From: Isotricha intestinalis
Taxonomy: Eukaryota > Ciliophora > Litostomatea > Vestibuliferida > Isotrichidae
DNA: 64,000 nucleotides
Direction of reading: 5' to 3'
Assembly (NCBI GenBank): GCA_023807065.1
Contig: JAJJLU010003460.1
Span: forward strand, 1-64,000
Below, in pieces: positions 45,846-56,286 of the stretch. A program made the position numbers and the translations under genes. The notes below the pieces were generated by a model. That model was given only the letters and a program-made list of their open reading frames with translations. It was not told where the DNA came from and did no database searches. How positions within the stretch are numbered: the first letter of the stretch is position 1; every line of letters starts with the position of its first letter.

Positions 45846-47315
45846 TTATTTTATTTTTCTCTTTTTAAAACTATCATCTCCATTTATATCATCTTCATGA
45901 ATACTTTTTTTCCCTAAAAGATTAATTCCATTCTCATTATCATCTTCTAAATTAATAATTTCTTCCTTTGAAATAACCTTTTCCAAAATAGGTCTAATTT
46001 TTTCTTTTTTAATAATAATATTTTGTCCATCTTGACTAACATTAACATTTTCATTAACCACAATTTCAACATTTCTATTTTCTTCATTATCTCCTTTAAA
46101 CTCACTTAAATTATTAATATTATTTTTATCATCTCCATCTCTCCAATTTTTATCATCTAATTTTCGATTTTTATGCAAATAAATCCATAATTTTCTATGT
46201 AAATCATATTTTACACAAGGGTCTTTTTCATAATGTAATCTATCTAAAGCACCACTGACAATACTATTAATTTGAGAATCAGTTAAATTTTCAGTAATAT
46301 ATTGTGAATCTTTTAATAATTCACATATATCTGCTCTTGTACCAACTCCATCTTCTAATTTTGCAGCAGCATCTCTTACTAAAGATAATATTGTTATATA
46401 CGATGGTCTATCTTGTTTTAATAATGCATGATCTCTTGCCTTTGAATTATTCGCTTTATTTTTCTTTATTAAAGGAGCTACTACTGCTTTTTTTCCATTT
46501 AATAATGTATATTCCCATGGTAAATTTGGATGTTTGTATCTTTCTAATTCTTGTTTTCTAAAAAATTGAATTTCTTCTTGAGTTCTTGGTTTTATTGTTA
46601 TTTGAATTTTGTTTTTTTTTAAATTTTTAAATCTATCACTTGTTAATACATTATCATTTATCATTGTATCATTATCATCTGAGAAGTTATTCATTATTGA
46701 ATCAGTAATTTTTGAATTTTTCTTTTTTTTATTTGTTATATTTATTGATGATGGAAAATCATTTGCATCAATATCTTTATTATGTGTTTCATCATTTAAA
46801 AAATTATCTGATGTTGTTAAATTATCTTTATTTGTGTCTATTGAAGCATAACCACTTGATGCATCATCTAAATGAAAATCAAATGTTATTAGATTATCTA
46901 AATTTGTACTTATTGTCGAATTATTTGTATTTGAAGCTAAAGATTTTAACTTTTGAAGAGTTAAAATATATTTATCTATATAATCATTTAAATTTTCTTG
47001 ATTAAAATTTTTTATATTTTCTTGATATATTTGAGTAAAAAAATTATGAGAATACATCTTTAAAAAAATTTCTGAAGGAGTAAAAAATTTTGTTTTGGTA
47101 TTTAATAAAAAATTACTTAAATCTTTTGGTGAATATAGTAAACTTTTCATTGATTCAGGAACAAATTTTTGTAAATTAAAAACATTTTCATTAGTCAAAA
47201 ATTTTTTTAAATTATCTTCAGATAATAAAATTTTAATTATCTCTTGTGTAAAATGTATATTTGTTCTAAAACTTGAATTATTATAATATAAGCTTTCAAT
47301 ATTATTAAATTTCAT
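45846..47315 (-). CDS. NFRKB: NFRKB-like INO80 chromatin-remodelling subunit
   Basis: NFRKB is a subunit of the INO80 remodelling complex and regulates the UCH37 deubiquitinase. The 489-residue product carries the NFRKB winged-helix-like domain at about 305-390 with highly conserved wording: LSLVRDAAAKLEDGVGTRAD, ICELLKDSQYI, IVSGALDRLHYEKDPCVKYD and RKLWIYLHKNR. The N-terminus (residues about 28-125; ILLSEDNLKKFLTNENVF) fits a DEUBAD-type helical domain. It is much shorter than the animal protein (about 1300), keeping both core domains. The tail is acidic and polar with a basic end (KKRKIK) that may be a nuclear signal. Confidence 0.85.
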   Translation of the reverse strand: MKFNNIESLYYNNSSFRTNIHFTQEIIKILLSEDNLKKFLTNENVFNLQKFVPESMKSLLYSPKDLSNFLLNTKTKFFTPSEIFLKMYSHNFFTQIYQENIKNFNQENLNDYIDKYILTLQKLKSLASNTNNSTISTNLDNLITFDFHLDDASSGYASIDTNKDNLTTSDNFLNDETHNKDIDANDFPSSINITNKKKKNSKITDSIMNNFSDDNDTMINDNVLTSDRFKNLKKNKIQITIKPRTQEEIQFFRKQELERYKHPNLPWEYTLLNGKKAVVAPLIKKNKANNSKARDHALLKQDRPSYITILSLVRDAAAKLEDGVGTRADICELLKDSQYITENLTDSQINSIVSGALDRLHYEKDPCVKYDLHRKLWIYLHKNRKLDDKNWRDGDDKNNINNLSEFKGDNEENRNVEIVVNENVNVSQDGQNIIIKKEKIRPILEKVISKEEIINLEDDNENGINLLGKKSIHEDDINGDDSFKKRKIK

Positions 47316-47443
47316 TTAAAATAAAAACATTATAATCAATTAAAAAATAAAGTTATCCGAATATTATTTTTTTTTAAAAATAATCTAATTTTAATATATT
47401 ATATTTGAAATAATATTAAAAAAATAAAAAAATAAACTAACTT

Positions 47444-49075
47444 TTATTCACCTAATCTTAATTTTTTGGGAGCTTTATTTTGATTTTTTTTATCTCCTTG
47501 ATTGGCTTTAGTAATATTATCCATTAATTCCTCAGCAACTTTTTCAGAATATTTTTTTAAATCTTCTAATCTAAAATCATCTTTATGTTCAGTTTTAATT
47601 TTTTCCATAGTTTTAATTTTTCCCATATCCATATTAGCAAAAGCCATTTTCATATTATCATTAACTTGTTGTGGATTTAAAGTAGGTTTTGGTTCATTAA
47701 AATCTAAATTTTCATCTGCATTGAAATTATATTCATATTCTAAAACTTTTTGATTAAATTTTAATTTCTTTTCTATCAAAGCTAAAATTCTTAAAACATT
47801 ATTTTCTTCCACTCCATCTTTAAAATCTAATTGTTCTTCTTCTGTTAATTTCTTATCACAATTTAAATTTGTGAAAAGAGAAAAAATATCATTTTTTATT
47901 TGTTTAAAATGTTCACAATAAGATTTATAATCATTTTCATATTGTTCTTGTTTTTGAAGTAATTTCTGAGTTTTTGTTTTTAATTCACTAATTAAAGTAT
48001 ATTTCTCAATTCCTTGTTGACTATTTTTATCTTTTTTAAATAAATTTATTTCTTGTTCAATATCTTTTATTTCAGAATCTAATTGTTTTGCTTCTGAACT
48101 TATTCTAGATATAATTTGAAATAAATCATAATTTTTTTGTACATTCTTTTTAAATTGTTCACAAAATTGACCTACATCTTCTTGTTCTGTAAATTCTGCT
48201 AATTTCTCAAATTTATATTTTAGATTCTGATATCTATCATTTAAATTTTCTTGTTGTTGTTCATATTGTTCAGATTTTATTTTTTTTTGAAAATTTTTGG
48301 TAAGAATATTATTCTCTTCATTATCTTTGCTATCTTTTTTCTCTTGAGTTTTTTTCCTTGAGTTTCTTATATTTAAATCATTTGCAATTCCACTTAAAAT
48401 ATTTGTATATTCAGTTTCTTTTTTTATCATTTGAGCTTTTAAATTTTCAAAAGTTTCTTGATTCATATCTCTTTGTTCATAATTATCATATGCATCTTCT
48501 AAATTCTTTGATATTTCCTTTCTTACTTTTTCTAATTCTTTCTCTAATTTTTTATATATATTTTCAAAGAAATATCTTTCTTTTCTTAATTTATCAATTT
48601 CAGCTCTTAATTTCTTATCATATTCAATTGAATCATTAAATTTTTGATTAGCTTTATCTAATCTATTTTCTAATATTCTAATGTGTTTCTGATATCTTTC
48701 TTGTAAAGCTTGTGTTGCATTCAATCCTCCCATTTCACTTTTAATAGTTAAAAAATCATTATGAATTTCAGCAATTTTATCATCATAGGATTTTTTTTCT
48801 TCCACTTCTTGTAAAATCTTATTCTTTAATGTTTCTACTTTCGAATCTGATTGATTTACATGTGAACTTATTTGTTGTTTATCTTCTAATTTCTGTTTTT
48901 CTACCATTAATTTAGCAATTTTTTCCTGAAGCAAATCTATTGTTTTCTTTTCCTTTTTTATCTGAGAATGTAATTGTTTACTTATTTTTTTATGATGTTG
49001 CATATGATTTCTTATTAACATTTGAGTATCTTGAATTGTATTTTTTATATTTTCTTCATTTTCCATTTCTGTCAT
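47444..49075 (-). CDS. ODAD1: Outer dynein arm docking complex coiled-coil protein (ODAD1/CCDC63 family)
   Basis: A 543-residue, almost wholly coiled-coil protein. It has the family hallmark around residues 108-165: IRILENRLDKANQKFN, then KKLRAEIDKLRKERYFFENI and YKKLEKEL, matching CCDC63/CCDC114/ODA1. Upstream is GGLNATQALQERYQKH, also typical. In the axoneme these proteins form the docking complex that holds outer dynein arms on doublet A-tubules at 24-nm spacing. Length is close to Chlamydomonas ODA1 (about 550). It is divergent with the cNMP-fold gene, 55 bp away, giving a very short shared promoter. ODAD1 and CCDC63 cannot be separated here. Confidence 0.75.
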   Translation of the reverse strand: MTEMENEENIKNTIQDTQMLIRNHMQHHKKISKQLHSQIKKEKKTIDLLQEKIAKLMVEKQKLEDKQQISSHVNQSDSKVETLKNKILQEVEEKKSYDDKIAEIHNDFLTIKSEMGGLNATQALQERYQKHIRILENRLDKANQKFNDSIEYDKKLRAEIDKLRKERYFFENIYKKLEKELEKVRKEISKNLEDAYDNYEQRDMNQETFENLKAQMIKKETEYTNILSGIANDLNIRNSRKKTQEKKDSKDNEENNILTKNFQKKIKSEQYEQQQENLNDRYQNLKYKFEKLAEFTEQEDVGQFCEQFKKNVQKNYDLFQIISRISSEAKQLDSEIKDIEQEINLFKKDKNSQQGIEKYTLISELKTKTQKLLQKQEQYENDYKSYCEHFKQIKNDIFSLFTNLNCDKKLTEEEQLDFKDGVEENNVLRILALIEKKLKFNQKVLEYEYNFNADENLDFNEPKPTLNPQQVNDNMKMAFANMDMGKIKTMEKIKTEHKDDFRLEDLKKYSEKVAEELMDNITKANQGDKKNQNKAPKKLRLGE

Positions 49076-49130
49076 TTGATTATTATATAATTATTATAAC
49101 TTATTTTAAATAAATAAATTCATATAAGAA

Positions 49131-51107
49131 ATGTTGTTGACACATAATATATATAAAAATTGTCTTGATTCTCTTATTATTCCCCCTGAAAAAAGAAGTG
49201 AAGAAGATATTGAAAGAATGCTCCCTTATATTAATACTTTAACTTCTTTTATTAATAGTTTAAGACAAGCAAATTTAAAAAGTTATAATGATACTCTTAG
49301 GGAAATATGTCAAAATATGACATTATGTTCAATACCCAAAGATAGATTTGTTGTTAAATATGGAGAAAAAGGAAATGTATTTTATATAATTTTAAATGGT
49401 TCTATTTCAATTATTATTGTAAAAAATAAAAATGGTTATTTATCAGAAGAAGAATATATAGAACATTTACTTCAATTAAGGAAAAATAAAGAAACTGAAT
49501 TATTAAAAATGACACTAGTATTAAATCATAATGTATATAAAATTGAAGGAAATTTTGATGAATGGTTAAAAAATCAAGTAACTAAAAAAGATATTTATTC
49601 AAAGGAATTAATTAATCAAATGAAAAATACATTAGAATATATGAAATATAACATTGATTGTTTTCAAGATGGAGTAACAAATGAAAAATATTTACAATTT
49701 ATCAACCCTTCTGATTTATATGAAACAAGTCAAAAAAATAGGAAAGAGGTAATTATTCCATATTATGAATTAATAAATACATTTAATACTGGACAAACTT
49801 TTGGTTATTTTGCTCTTGAAAATGCAAATCAAAAAAGAACTGCAACTTTAATAACTTTAGAAAATTGTGATTTTGGAGTAATGTCAAAAGAAATTTATTT
49901 CAAATTATTAAAAAATGTTAATGATATAATCAGAAGAAAATTTTATTCAACTGTTTATTCAATTCCAATATTTCAAGGAGTTACAAGAGCAACTTTTGAA
50001 AATTACTATTATAATTTTTTTGAATACATTGTTATGGCTAAAGGAATTTATTTATTACAAGAAGAACATATTTCAAATTATATTTATATTGTAGCTTCAG
50101 GAGAATATGAAATATCAATGAAAGGAAATATTATAGATATAAATAATATTTTAATCTTTCTAAAAGATTTAGCTGGAATGAGAAATAAGAATAATAAATT
50201 CAAAGAAGAAATTGAAAATGAAGAATTAGATTTAGTTAAAAAATATAAAACTAAATCTTTCATTGATGCAGTTGAAAAAAAAAATGAAATAAAATTAGGA
50301 ATTATTAAAAATAAAGATGTTATAGGATTAAATGATTTAGTTAATTTAAAAACTAAAATATCATATTTTACAATTAAAAGTCTTACTCATGACTGTGATG
50401 TTTATAAAATCGACAGAAATTTATATAAGAGAATGTATTTAAATTATGAAGGAGAAGATTATGTTCAAACTAAATTACCTTTTTTAATAGATAGACTTGA
50501 AACTTTTAAAAAATCAATTTATGAAAAAATAAATATTAGAGATAAAGAATTAATAAAAGATAATATGCATTTATTTATTAAAGTGAAAAAACCTGATAAT
50601 GATTTTAATTTTTTTAATATTTGTGGAAATAATGATAAATTATTAGAAATGATTAAAGGGAGTAAACAAAGAAGATTTTTGAGAGGAGAAACTCATAGAA
50701 GAATACCTTTAATAAATAAAAGTTCAATAAATTTAAAATCAAAAAGATATACTAATGACAATAGAGAAATCTCAAAAACTGAAGGAAATATTATAGTAGA
50801 AAATGTAAAATTACCAATTATTGAAAATGGTGTTTTCCCAAAAACAAAAATGAGAGAAATATTAAATAAAGAATTATATAGTGGATTGTTCAGAAATTAT
50901 ATTAATTTAGAAAAACAAAGTGAAATACAAAATAATAAATTAATGAGTGCTAAAAGTAGAAATAATTCTTCAAAAAAATTAATTCATTCTATTAATTTTT
51001 CATCGCCAAAAGGTAATGTAGGTATATTTGACCCTTTAATATTAGATAGATTTGATTTTTGTTATAAAAAAGCAATAAAAAACTTAATAAAAGAAATTAA
51101 AAAATAA
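49131..51107 (+). CDS. Cyclic-nucleotide-binding-fold protein
   Basis: A 658-residue protein with no kinase or channel domain. The first cNMP-type beta barrel spans about 60-270: IPKDRFVVKYGEKGNVFYII and GSISIII, then after a long insertion of about 110 residues FGYFALENANQKRTATL and CDFGVMSKEIYFKLL. The insertion separates the barrel start from the phosphate-binding cassette. In the cassette the arginine of R-T-A-T is kept but the glutamate of FGE is Tyr, so nucleotide binding is doubtful. A second, more degenerate barrel lies at about 285-450 (YIYIVASGEYEISMKGN). The C-terminus is basic. Proteins of this sort are common in ciliates and may be structural. Function unknown. Confidence 0.75.
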   Translation: MLLTHNIYKNCLDSLIIPPEKRSEEDIERMLPYINTLTSFINSLRQANLKSYNDTLREICQNMTLCSIPKDRFVVKYGEKGNVFYIILNGSISIIIVKNKNGYLSEEEYIEHLLQLRKNKETELLKMTLVLNHNVYKIEGNFDEWLKNQVTKKDIYSKELINQMKNTLEYMKYNIDCFQDGVTNEKYLQFINPSDLYETSQKNRKEVIIPYYELINTFNTGQTFGYFALENANQKRTATLITLENCDFGVMSKEIYFKLLKNVNDIIRRKFYSTVYSIPIFQGVTRATFENYYYNFFEYIVMAKGIYLLQEEHISNYIYIVASGEYEISMKGNIIDINNILIFLKDLAGMRNKNNKFKEEIENEELDLVKKYKTKSFIDAVEKKNEIKLGIIKNKDVIGLNDLVNLKTKISYFTIKSLTHDCDVYKIDRNLYKRMYLNYEGEDYVQTKLPFLIDRLETFKKSIYEKINIRDKELIKDNMHLFIKVKKPDNDFNFFNICGNNDKLLEMIKGSKQRRFLRGETHRRIPLINKSSINLKSKRYTNDNREISKTEGNIIVENVKLPIIENGVFPKTKMREILNKELYSGLFRNYINLEKQSEIQNNKLMSAKSRNNSSKKLIHSINFSSPKGNVGIFDPLILDRFDFCYKKAIKNLIKEIKK

Positions 51108-51371
51108 TGTATATATAAATCATATATTTTATATAAAAAAAGAATTGATTTCAAATAAAAAATTTGTTATTTTTAAACTTTATAAATCAAATATTTAGAA
51201 AGAATCAATATTCTTACATCAATAGATATAAAAACCAACAAAATGAATTTTAGGAAAATAAATTTAATTCTTTAATTTGATATTTTCATATTATAAATTA
51301 CAATAAAAATTCATATTAGAAATTAAATATTTTAAATATGAAACAAATAATATAAAAATAAAAAAAAAAAG

Positions 51372-52824
51372 ATGAGTAAACCATTATCAAAGCAAATTAA
51401 TAATGGATTTGAAAGAGCATATAATCCTCATTTAAAGAAACAATCACGTAAAGGTCAAGTATATGAAGAAGAAAAAACAGAAAAACAACAATTTGGAGAA
51501 GAACGTGAGAAAATATCATCAATATTAATATCAAAAGAATACTTTGCAAAAGAGTTAATTAAAAATGGTTATATAGATTCATATATAGATTTTTTTTATT
51601 TAGGTTGGGGAAAAACTCCAAATTTAAAAAAACAATATGCAAACAGAAATAAAGAAGAAAATATAGAAAATGAAGAAAAAGAAGAAGAAGAAGAAGAAAT
51701 AGATGAATTAGAAATAGATCAAAATATTCCAAGACATGAATATAATATTCAAACTTTAAATGCATTTTATGAAAAATTAACAACAGCAGAAAATGCATTA
51801 AGAGATGCAGAAATGGAAAAAAATTATGAGAAAAATAAATTAGCAATTGAACAATATAATTCAATTAGAAATGATACAATTCATGATCAAGGAGAACCAT
51901 TAGAAGCAATTTACTTTAATCAAAAATGTATTGATATAAGTAAAAAATATAATTTAATTGAAATGCATATTACATCTTTAATTATGATGGGTGGTTGTTT
52001 TGATAAAATGTCAAATCCAAATGATATGAATATTTCGAAAAGTTTAAAAGAAGAAGCAAGAGATATTTTCACTCAAAATTTATCTGGTCAAAATTATACT
52101 TTAGAAGCTTCTATTTATAAAGCTTTGATTGAATTATATAATGAAATTGCTAATCAACAAGAACAAATGAAAAATTATTCCAAAGCAATTGATTTATTAT
52201 ATAAATTATTAGAAATTTTAGACTGTTTAAATGGTATTTCTGGAAATTTAAAAGAAGGAGGAATGGGAGAAAAGGAGAATGAAGATAAAAAAACAGAAAC
52301 ATATTTAAAAATATCAAATTTATATTATAGAATAAATGATTATGAACATACATTAGAAACTTTATCAAAAATAGCAGATATAAAATCAGATAGTGGAGAT
52401 TCAACCTTGACAGTAAAATATAAAATTATAATATTATTTTTAGCCTTATCAAATTCAAGGATTATATCGTTATGCTCAAACATATGAAATGCAAGGAAAT
52501 AATGAAAATGCTATTGCATATTTAGAACATATTGATAAAGCTTCTAATACTCAAACTACTGATGATACTATTTTAGCTAAGTCACTTCTTCATTTAGGAA
52601 GATTATATTTTAAAGCAGGAACTTTTGAATTAAGCCATAAATTTTTAAATAAGTTTTATAGAAAATCTAAAACTATTGAAACTAAGGAATTAATGGATAT
52701 TGCTAGAGTTAATTTAGGAATGATTGAAGGAACTCAAGGAATTGAAGATTATATTGATAAAATTAAAAATAATAATTATGGGGAATTTTTGAAATATAAA
52801 CTTGAATATAATAATCAATCTTAA
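51372..52824 (+). CDS. TTC29: TTC29-like axonemal TPR protein
   Basis: Exons 51372-52412 and 52444-52824 give 473 residues. Without splicing, the frame hits a TGA at 52485 and the rest starts in another frame; removing a 31-bp intron joins SGDSTLT to PYQIQGLYRYAQTYEMQGN, completing a TPR. TPR-type helices run from about residue 165 to 455 (LIELYNEIANQQEQMKNYSK; ISNLYYRINDYEHTLETLSK; LGRLYFKAGTFELSHKFLNK). The C-terminal segment ARVNLGMIEGTQGIEDYI resembles the end of TTC29, needed for sperm flagella. The N-terminal 90 residues are specific to this lineage and include a run of Glu. TTC25/ODAD4 is the alternative, less well supported. Confidence 0.6.
52413..52443 (+). other. Spliceosomal intron, 31 bp
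   Basis: Begins GTAAAATATA and ends ATTTTTAG, phase 0 between ACA (Thr) and CCT (Pro). Retention leads to a frameshift and a stop 14 codons after the intron. Donor agrees with the GTAAAAT of the other introns. Confidence 0.85.
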
Positions 52825-53033
52825 ATAATATTTTTTTTCTATAGATTTTAAATAAAATTAATAAAGAAGAAAAAAATAAAAAATTTTTCTTTACTCCCTT
52901 TGATTTAATATTTATAAATAACACATAATTTAAATAAATAAATAATAAAATCATAAATTCTATCACTTTATTCAATAAAAATTTTTAATATCCAAAAAAA
53001 AAAAAACAAAATAAAAAAACCTCAATATAAAAA

Positions 53034-53963
53034 TTAAATAGTTTCTTCATTTTTTTTTTCTGTATCATCATTTTGATTCTTATCATCATTTTCAACAGTT
53101 TTATTATTTTTTTCTTCTTCATTTTTCTCTTTTTTTTTCAATCCATTTTTTTTATTTTTTCTATTTTTAGCAGTAATAGAACTTTTAGAGACCAAGATTC
53201 CAAATTCACTGAAAGGAAGATAAGAGCCAGGACCAGGATAATTATCTTTAGATCCAGGATATTTAATTCTTCCAGATAAATAAGTATATCTATCATTAAT
53301 ATATCTACTATTATATTGTCTTCCCAAAGTACTGGGCATAGTATAACAAGGACCAGGAACTTTATTATCTCTAACTTTAAATCTATCATCATTTGGTGAA
53401 CCAAAAGAAAAAACTCTCATATTTCTAATTTTACTCGAAGCATACTTACCTTCTTTGTTGATATTGATGATTGGATTATATGTTCCAGGACCTGGCATTC
53501 CTTTCTGTCTTTTTACACTATAATCATAAGATAATTTCCCTTTAAGAGCAAATTGAGGTCCTCCATTTCCAAATTTATATCTAGGAGCTATTCCATAATT
53601 TCCAGGACCAGGGACTTTCTTACCATAAGCTTCACCATTTATTCTTACTTCATTTCTTCCTGGTCCAAATCGAAATGAATGTCCTCTCATATGTGCTGGA
53701 TAATCATCATAATCTCTTAATATTGAATAAAATCCTGCTGTTATACCCTTCTGACCTGGTTTCTTTGTAAAGTCACTTTTTGTTCCGTATCCTATCCCTG
53801 CTGTTCTGTTCATCTTTGTAGAAGGAAGAGTATAAAATGAATCTGTATTTCTTTTCATTTTAGGAAAACGCTCTTCTTTCCCAAATGAATACATTTGCTT
53901 TGATTGAGAATTGTTTATTGTCCAATCGTGGATTTGTTGTGGAGTATATAATGGAACTGACAT
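53034..53963 (-). CDS. SHIPPO/ODF3-type (CIMAP) axonemal microtubule-associated protein
   Basis: A 309-residue protein with the STPGR/SHIPPO repeat signature PGPG.Y at several places: VPGPGNYGI, MPGPGTYNP, VPGPCYTMP (degenerate) and YPGPGSYLP. The intervals of about 35-50 residues contain S.F.FG/K-type segments (FSFGSPNDD; HSFRFGPGRNE). ODF3/CIMAP proteins line doublet microtubules or outer dense fibres of cilia and flagella. The C-terminal 50 residues are charged, low-complexity Lys/Asn/Glu. This agrees with the cluster of ciliary genes from about 42 to 54 kb. Confidence 0.85.
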   Translation of the reverse strand: MSVPLYTPQQIHDWTINNSQSKQMYSFGKEERFPKMKRNTDSFYTLPSTKMNRTAGIGYGTKSDFTKKPGQKGITAGFYSILRDYDDYPAHMRGHSFRFGPGRNEVRINGEAYGKKVPGPGNYGIAPRYKFGNGGPQFALKGKLSYDYSVKRQKGMPGPGTYNPIININKEGKYASSKIRNMRVFSFGSPNDDRFKVRDNKVPGPCYTMPSTLGRQYNSRYINDRYTYLSGRIKYPGSKDNYPGPGSYLPFSEFGILVSKSSITAKNRKNKKNGLKKKEKNEEEKNNKTVENDDKNQNDDTEKKNEETI

Positions 53964-54238
53964 ATTATTTTATAATTTTATGGATTATTTATTTATTATA
54001 TATTTTTTTGTTTATTTTTATGGTTTTTGTTTTATATTTTTTGATTTTAAAAAATCGATATAAATGATAAATAAAAATAATAAATCACTTTTTAATTGTT
54101 TATCATGAAATATTATAATCATCATTTCTTAAAATCCTAGAATTTTTCAATATAAAAATTGAAAAAAAATAATTTATTAATCAAAAAAAAAATTAAATAA
54201 ATAAATAATTTAATTAAATAATTCATTTAATAATATCC

Positions 54239-54748
54239 ATGGTAAACCTTCGTCTTCAACGTCGTCTAAGTGCATCAATTTTAAAAGTAGGAGCAAAAAG
54301 AGTATGGATGGATCCAAATGAAGTGAATGAAATAGCAATTGCAAACTCACGTAAAGCAGTTCGTAAATTAATAAAAGACAACTTTATCTTCAAAAAAAAA
54401 ATTTCAATGCATTCTCGTCAAAGAGCTCGTTTAAGAAAAGCAGAAGTACGTCAAGGGAGACACACAGGTTTAGGAAAAAGAAGAGGAGCTGCAGAAGCAA
54501 GAATGCCACAAAAAGTTTTATGGATTAGAAGGCAAAGAACTTTGAGGAGATTACTTAAGAAATATAGAGAAAGTAAAAAAATTGATAAACATTTATATCA
54601 TCAATTATATCTTGCTTGTAAAGCTAATCAATATAAAAGTAAAAAAAATTTAGCTGATGCTGTTGAAAAGATTATTTATAAAAAAGGTTTAGAACAAAAA
54701 ACTGCTGCACAAAAAGCTGCTATTAAGGAAAGAAAGAATAAGCAATAA
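54239..54748 (+). CDS. RPL19: 60S ribosomal protein eL19
   Basis: eL19 sits near the exit tunnel of the large subunit and forms an intersubunit bridge with its long C-terminal helix. The 169-residue product reads LRLQRRLSASILKVGAKRVW, DPNEVNEIAIANSRKAVRKL and GRHTGLGKRRGAAEARMP, all standard for the family. It is about 20 residues shorter than yeast (189), from a shorter C-terminal helix. Codon use is biased towards CGT for Arg at the 5' end, as in highly expressed genes. No intron visible. Confidence 0.97.
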   Translation: MVNLRLQRRLSASILKVGAKRVWMDPNEVNEIAIANSRKAVRKLIKDNFIFKKKISMHSRQRARLRKAEVRQGRHTGLGKRRGAAEARMPQKVLWIRRQRTLRRLLKKYRESKKIDKHLYHQLYLACKANQYKSKKNLADAVEKIIYKKGLEQKTAAQKAAIKERKNKQ

Positions 54749-54876
54749 AAAGAAATAAATAATTTTAGAAAATTTCATTATTTGAATTTATTAATAAATA
54801 CTTTAGACGAATTTATTTTTTTTAATTTATAAAAAAATAAATAACTTACATATAAAAAAATATAAAATAAAAAAAA

Positions 54877-56199
54877 ATGAATGTATGTTCTCAAAATATA
54901 GGAGTATTTCCAAAAATTGATTCTTTTTCAAGTTCTCAATTAGTAAAATATGTAGCACATTTTGGTGCAATTGTAAAAATAATTCATATCATAACTCCAA
55001 AATATCCAAATCATATTTGTTCAATTAGTACTGATGGAAGATTAAAATTATGGAATTTAACTCATCCATATACTTGTATTAAAACTTTAAATTTAGAATA
55101 TTTAACTTGTGATATTATTCAAGGAAATAATGATTGTGTTTTAGTTTCTGGTGAAAAAATTGCAAATATTGATTTAAATAATCAAAAAATTATTTATATT
55201 ATTCAACCTAAAATTGGTCATTTTATTGAATTTTCTAAAATTACAAAAATTAATAATACACAAAAAGCAATTTCATCTTCATTAAATAAATTCTATTTAG
55301 TTTTTGATATTAATAATGGAAAAATATTAAAAAAAATAAGAATGAATCAAGTACATTTTATTTGTTGGATGGAAAAAGATTTAAGAGAAAAAAAGGCAAA
55401 ATTAGAAGAAGAGAAATTAGAAAATAAAAAGAATGAGATTAAAGAAGAAGAAGAAGAAGAAGATGAAGAAGAATTAGCAGATACAATAGAAGTATTAGAA
55501 AATTATAATAAAAAATTAGAAAATGAAAATGAAATAGATTCAGAGAAAAAAAAGAAGAAAAAAAAGAAAAAAATAGAAATAAGAGATATAGGAAGTGCAT
55601 TATGTTTAGAAACAAAAGATGGACATAAAGGTTATGTAACTTCAATGATATCAATAAATTCAAAAGAATTTAAAAATTGTATTATAAGTGGTGGATTTGA
55701 TAATATGATTAAAATAATAAATATTGAAAATAATACAATAACAGATTTGAAAGGACATAATAATACTGTTATTTCATTATGTTTAGTTAAAAATAATTAT
55801 TTATATTCTGGAAGTTTAGATCATACTTTCAGAAAATGGAATTTAGAATTAAGGCAATGTGAAAATATTAATGAAGATCATAATTCTCTTATTAATAATA
55901 TTTGTGAAATGAAAGATGGTTTAATTTTAACAACTGGTTATGATATGAAAATTAGAATTTGGGATAATCATTTAAAAAATATTAAAACTTTTTCTTATAA
56001 AAATGGAAGAATTGATACTTGTTGTTCAATAGGAAATGATATGTTTGTTTTTGGTAATACTAAAAGTGATATTTATATTAAAAAAATTGCTTTTGGAAAT
56101 GATAATAATGATAATTCTAATGAAACTACTTCTTTAAAAAATAATAGTCCATCAGGAAAAACAGGTAAAAGAAATTCTACTGAATTAGGAAAAAAATAA
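54877..56199 (+). CDS. WD40-repeat protein with acidic insertion
   Basis: A 440-residue protein with WD40 blades on either side of a long charged insertion. Blade-like segments include HICSISTDGRLKLWNL (near residue 50), GHKGYVTSMISINSK (near 250), GGFDNMIKIINIENN, GHNNTVISLCLVKNNYL, SGSLDHTFRKWNLELRQ and TTGYDMKIRIWDNH. The insertion at about 175-245 is Glu/Lys-rich, partly poly-Lys (EKKKKKKKKKKIEIRD). Not all seven blades are clear, and no specific family is recognised. The C-terminal 30 residues are Asn/Ser-rich. Confidence 0.65.
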   Translation: MNVCSQNIGVFPKIDSFSSSQLVKYVAHFGAIVKIIHIITPKYPNHICSISTDGRLKLWNLTHPYTCIKTLNLEYLTCDIIQGNNDCVLVSGEKIANIDLNNQKIIYIIQPKIGHFIEFSKITKINNTQKAISSSLNKFYLVFDINNGKILKKIRMNQVHFICWMEKDLREKKAKLEEEKLENKKNEIKEEEEEEDEEELADTIEVLENYNKKLENENEIDSEKKKKKKKKKIEIRDIGSALCLETKDGHKGYVTSMISINSKEFKNCIISGGFDNMIKIINIENNTITDLKGHNNTVISLCLVKNNYLYSGSLDHTFRKWNLELRQCENINEDHNSLINNICEMKDGLILTTGYDMKIRIWDNHLKNIKTFSYKNGRIDTCCSIGNDMFVFGNTKSDIYIKKIAFGNDNNDNSNETTSLKNNSPSGKTGKRNSTELGKK

Positions 56200-56286
56200 A
56201 TTATTTTTATTTTTGGGGAGAAATATTTAAAATTTATTAATTATATTTTTTATAAAAATTTTATTTTTTTGAAAATAAATATTTCA

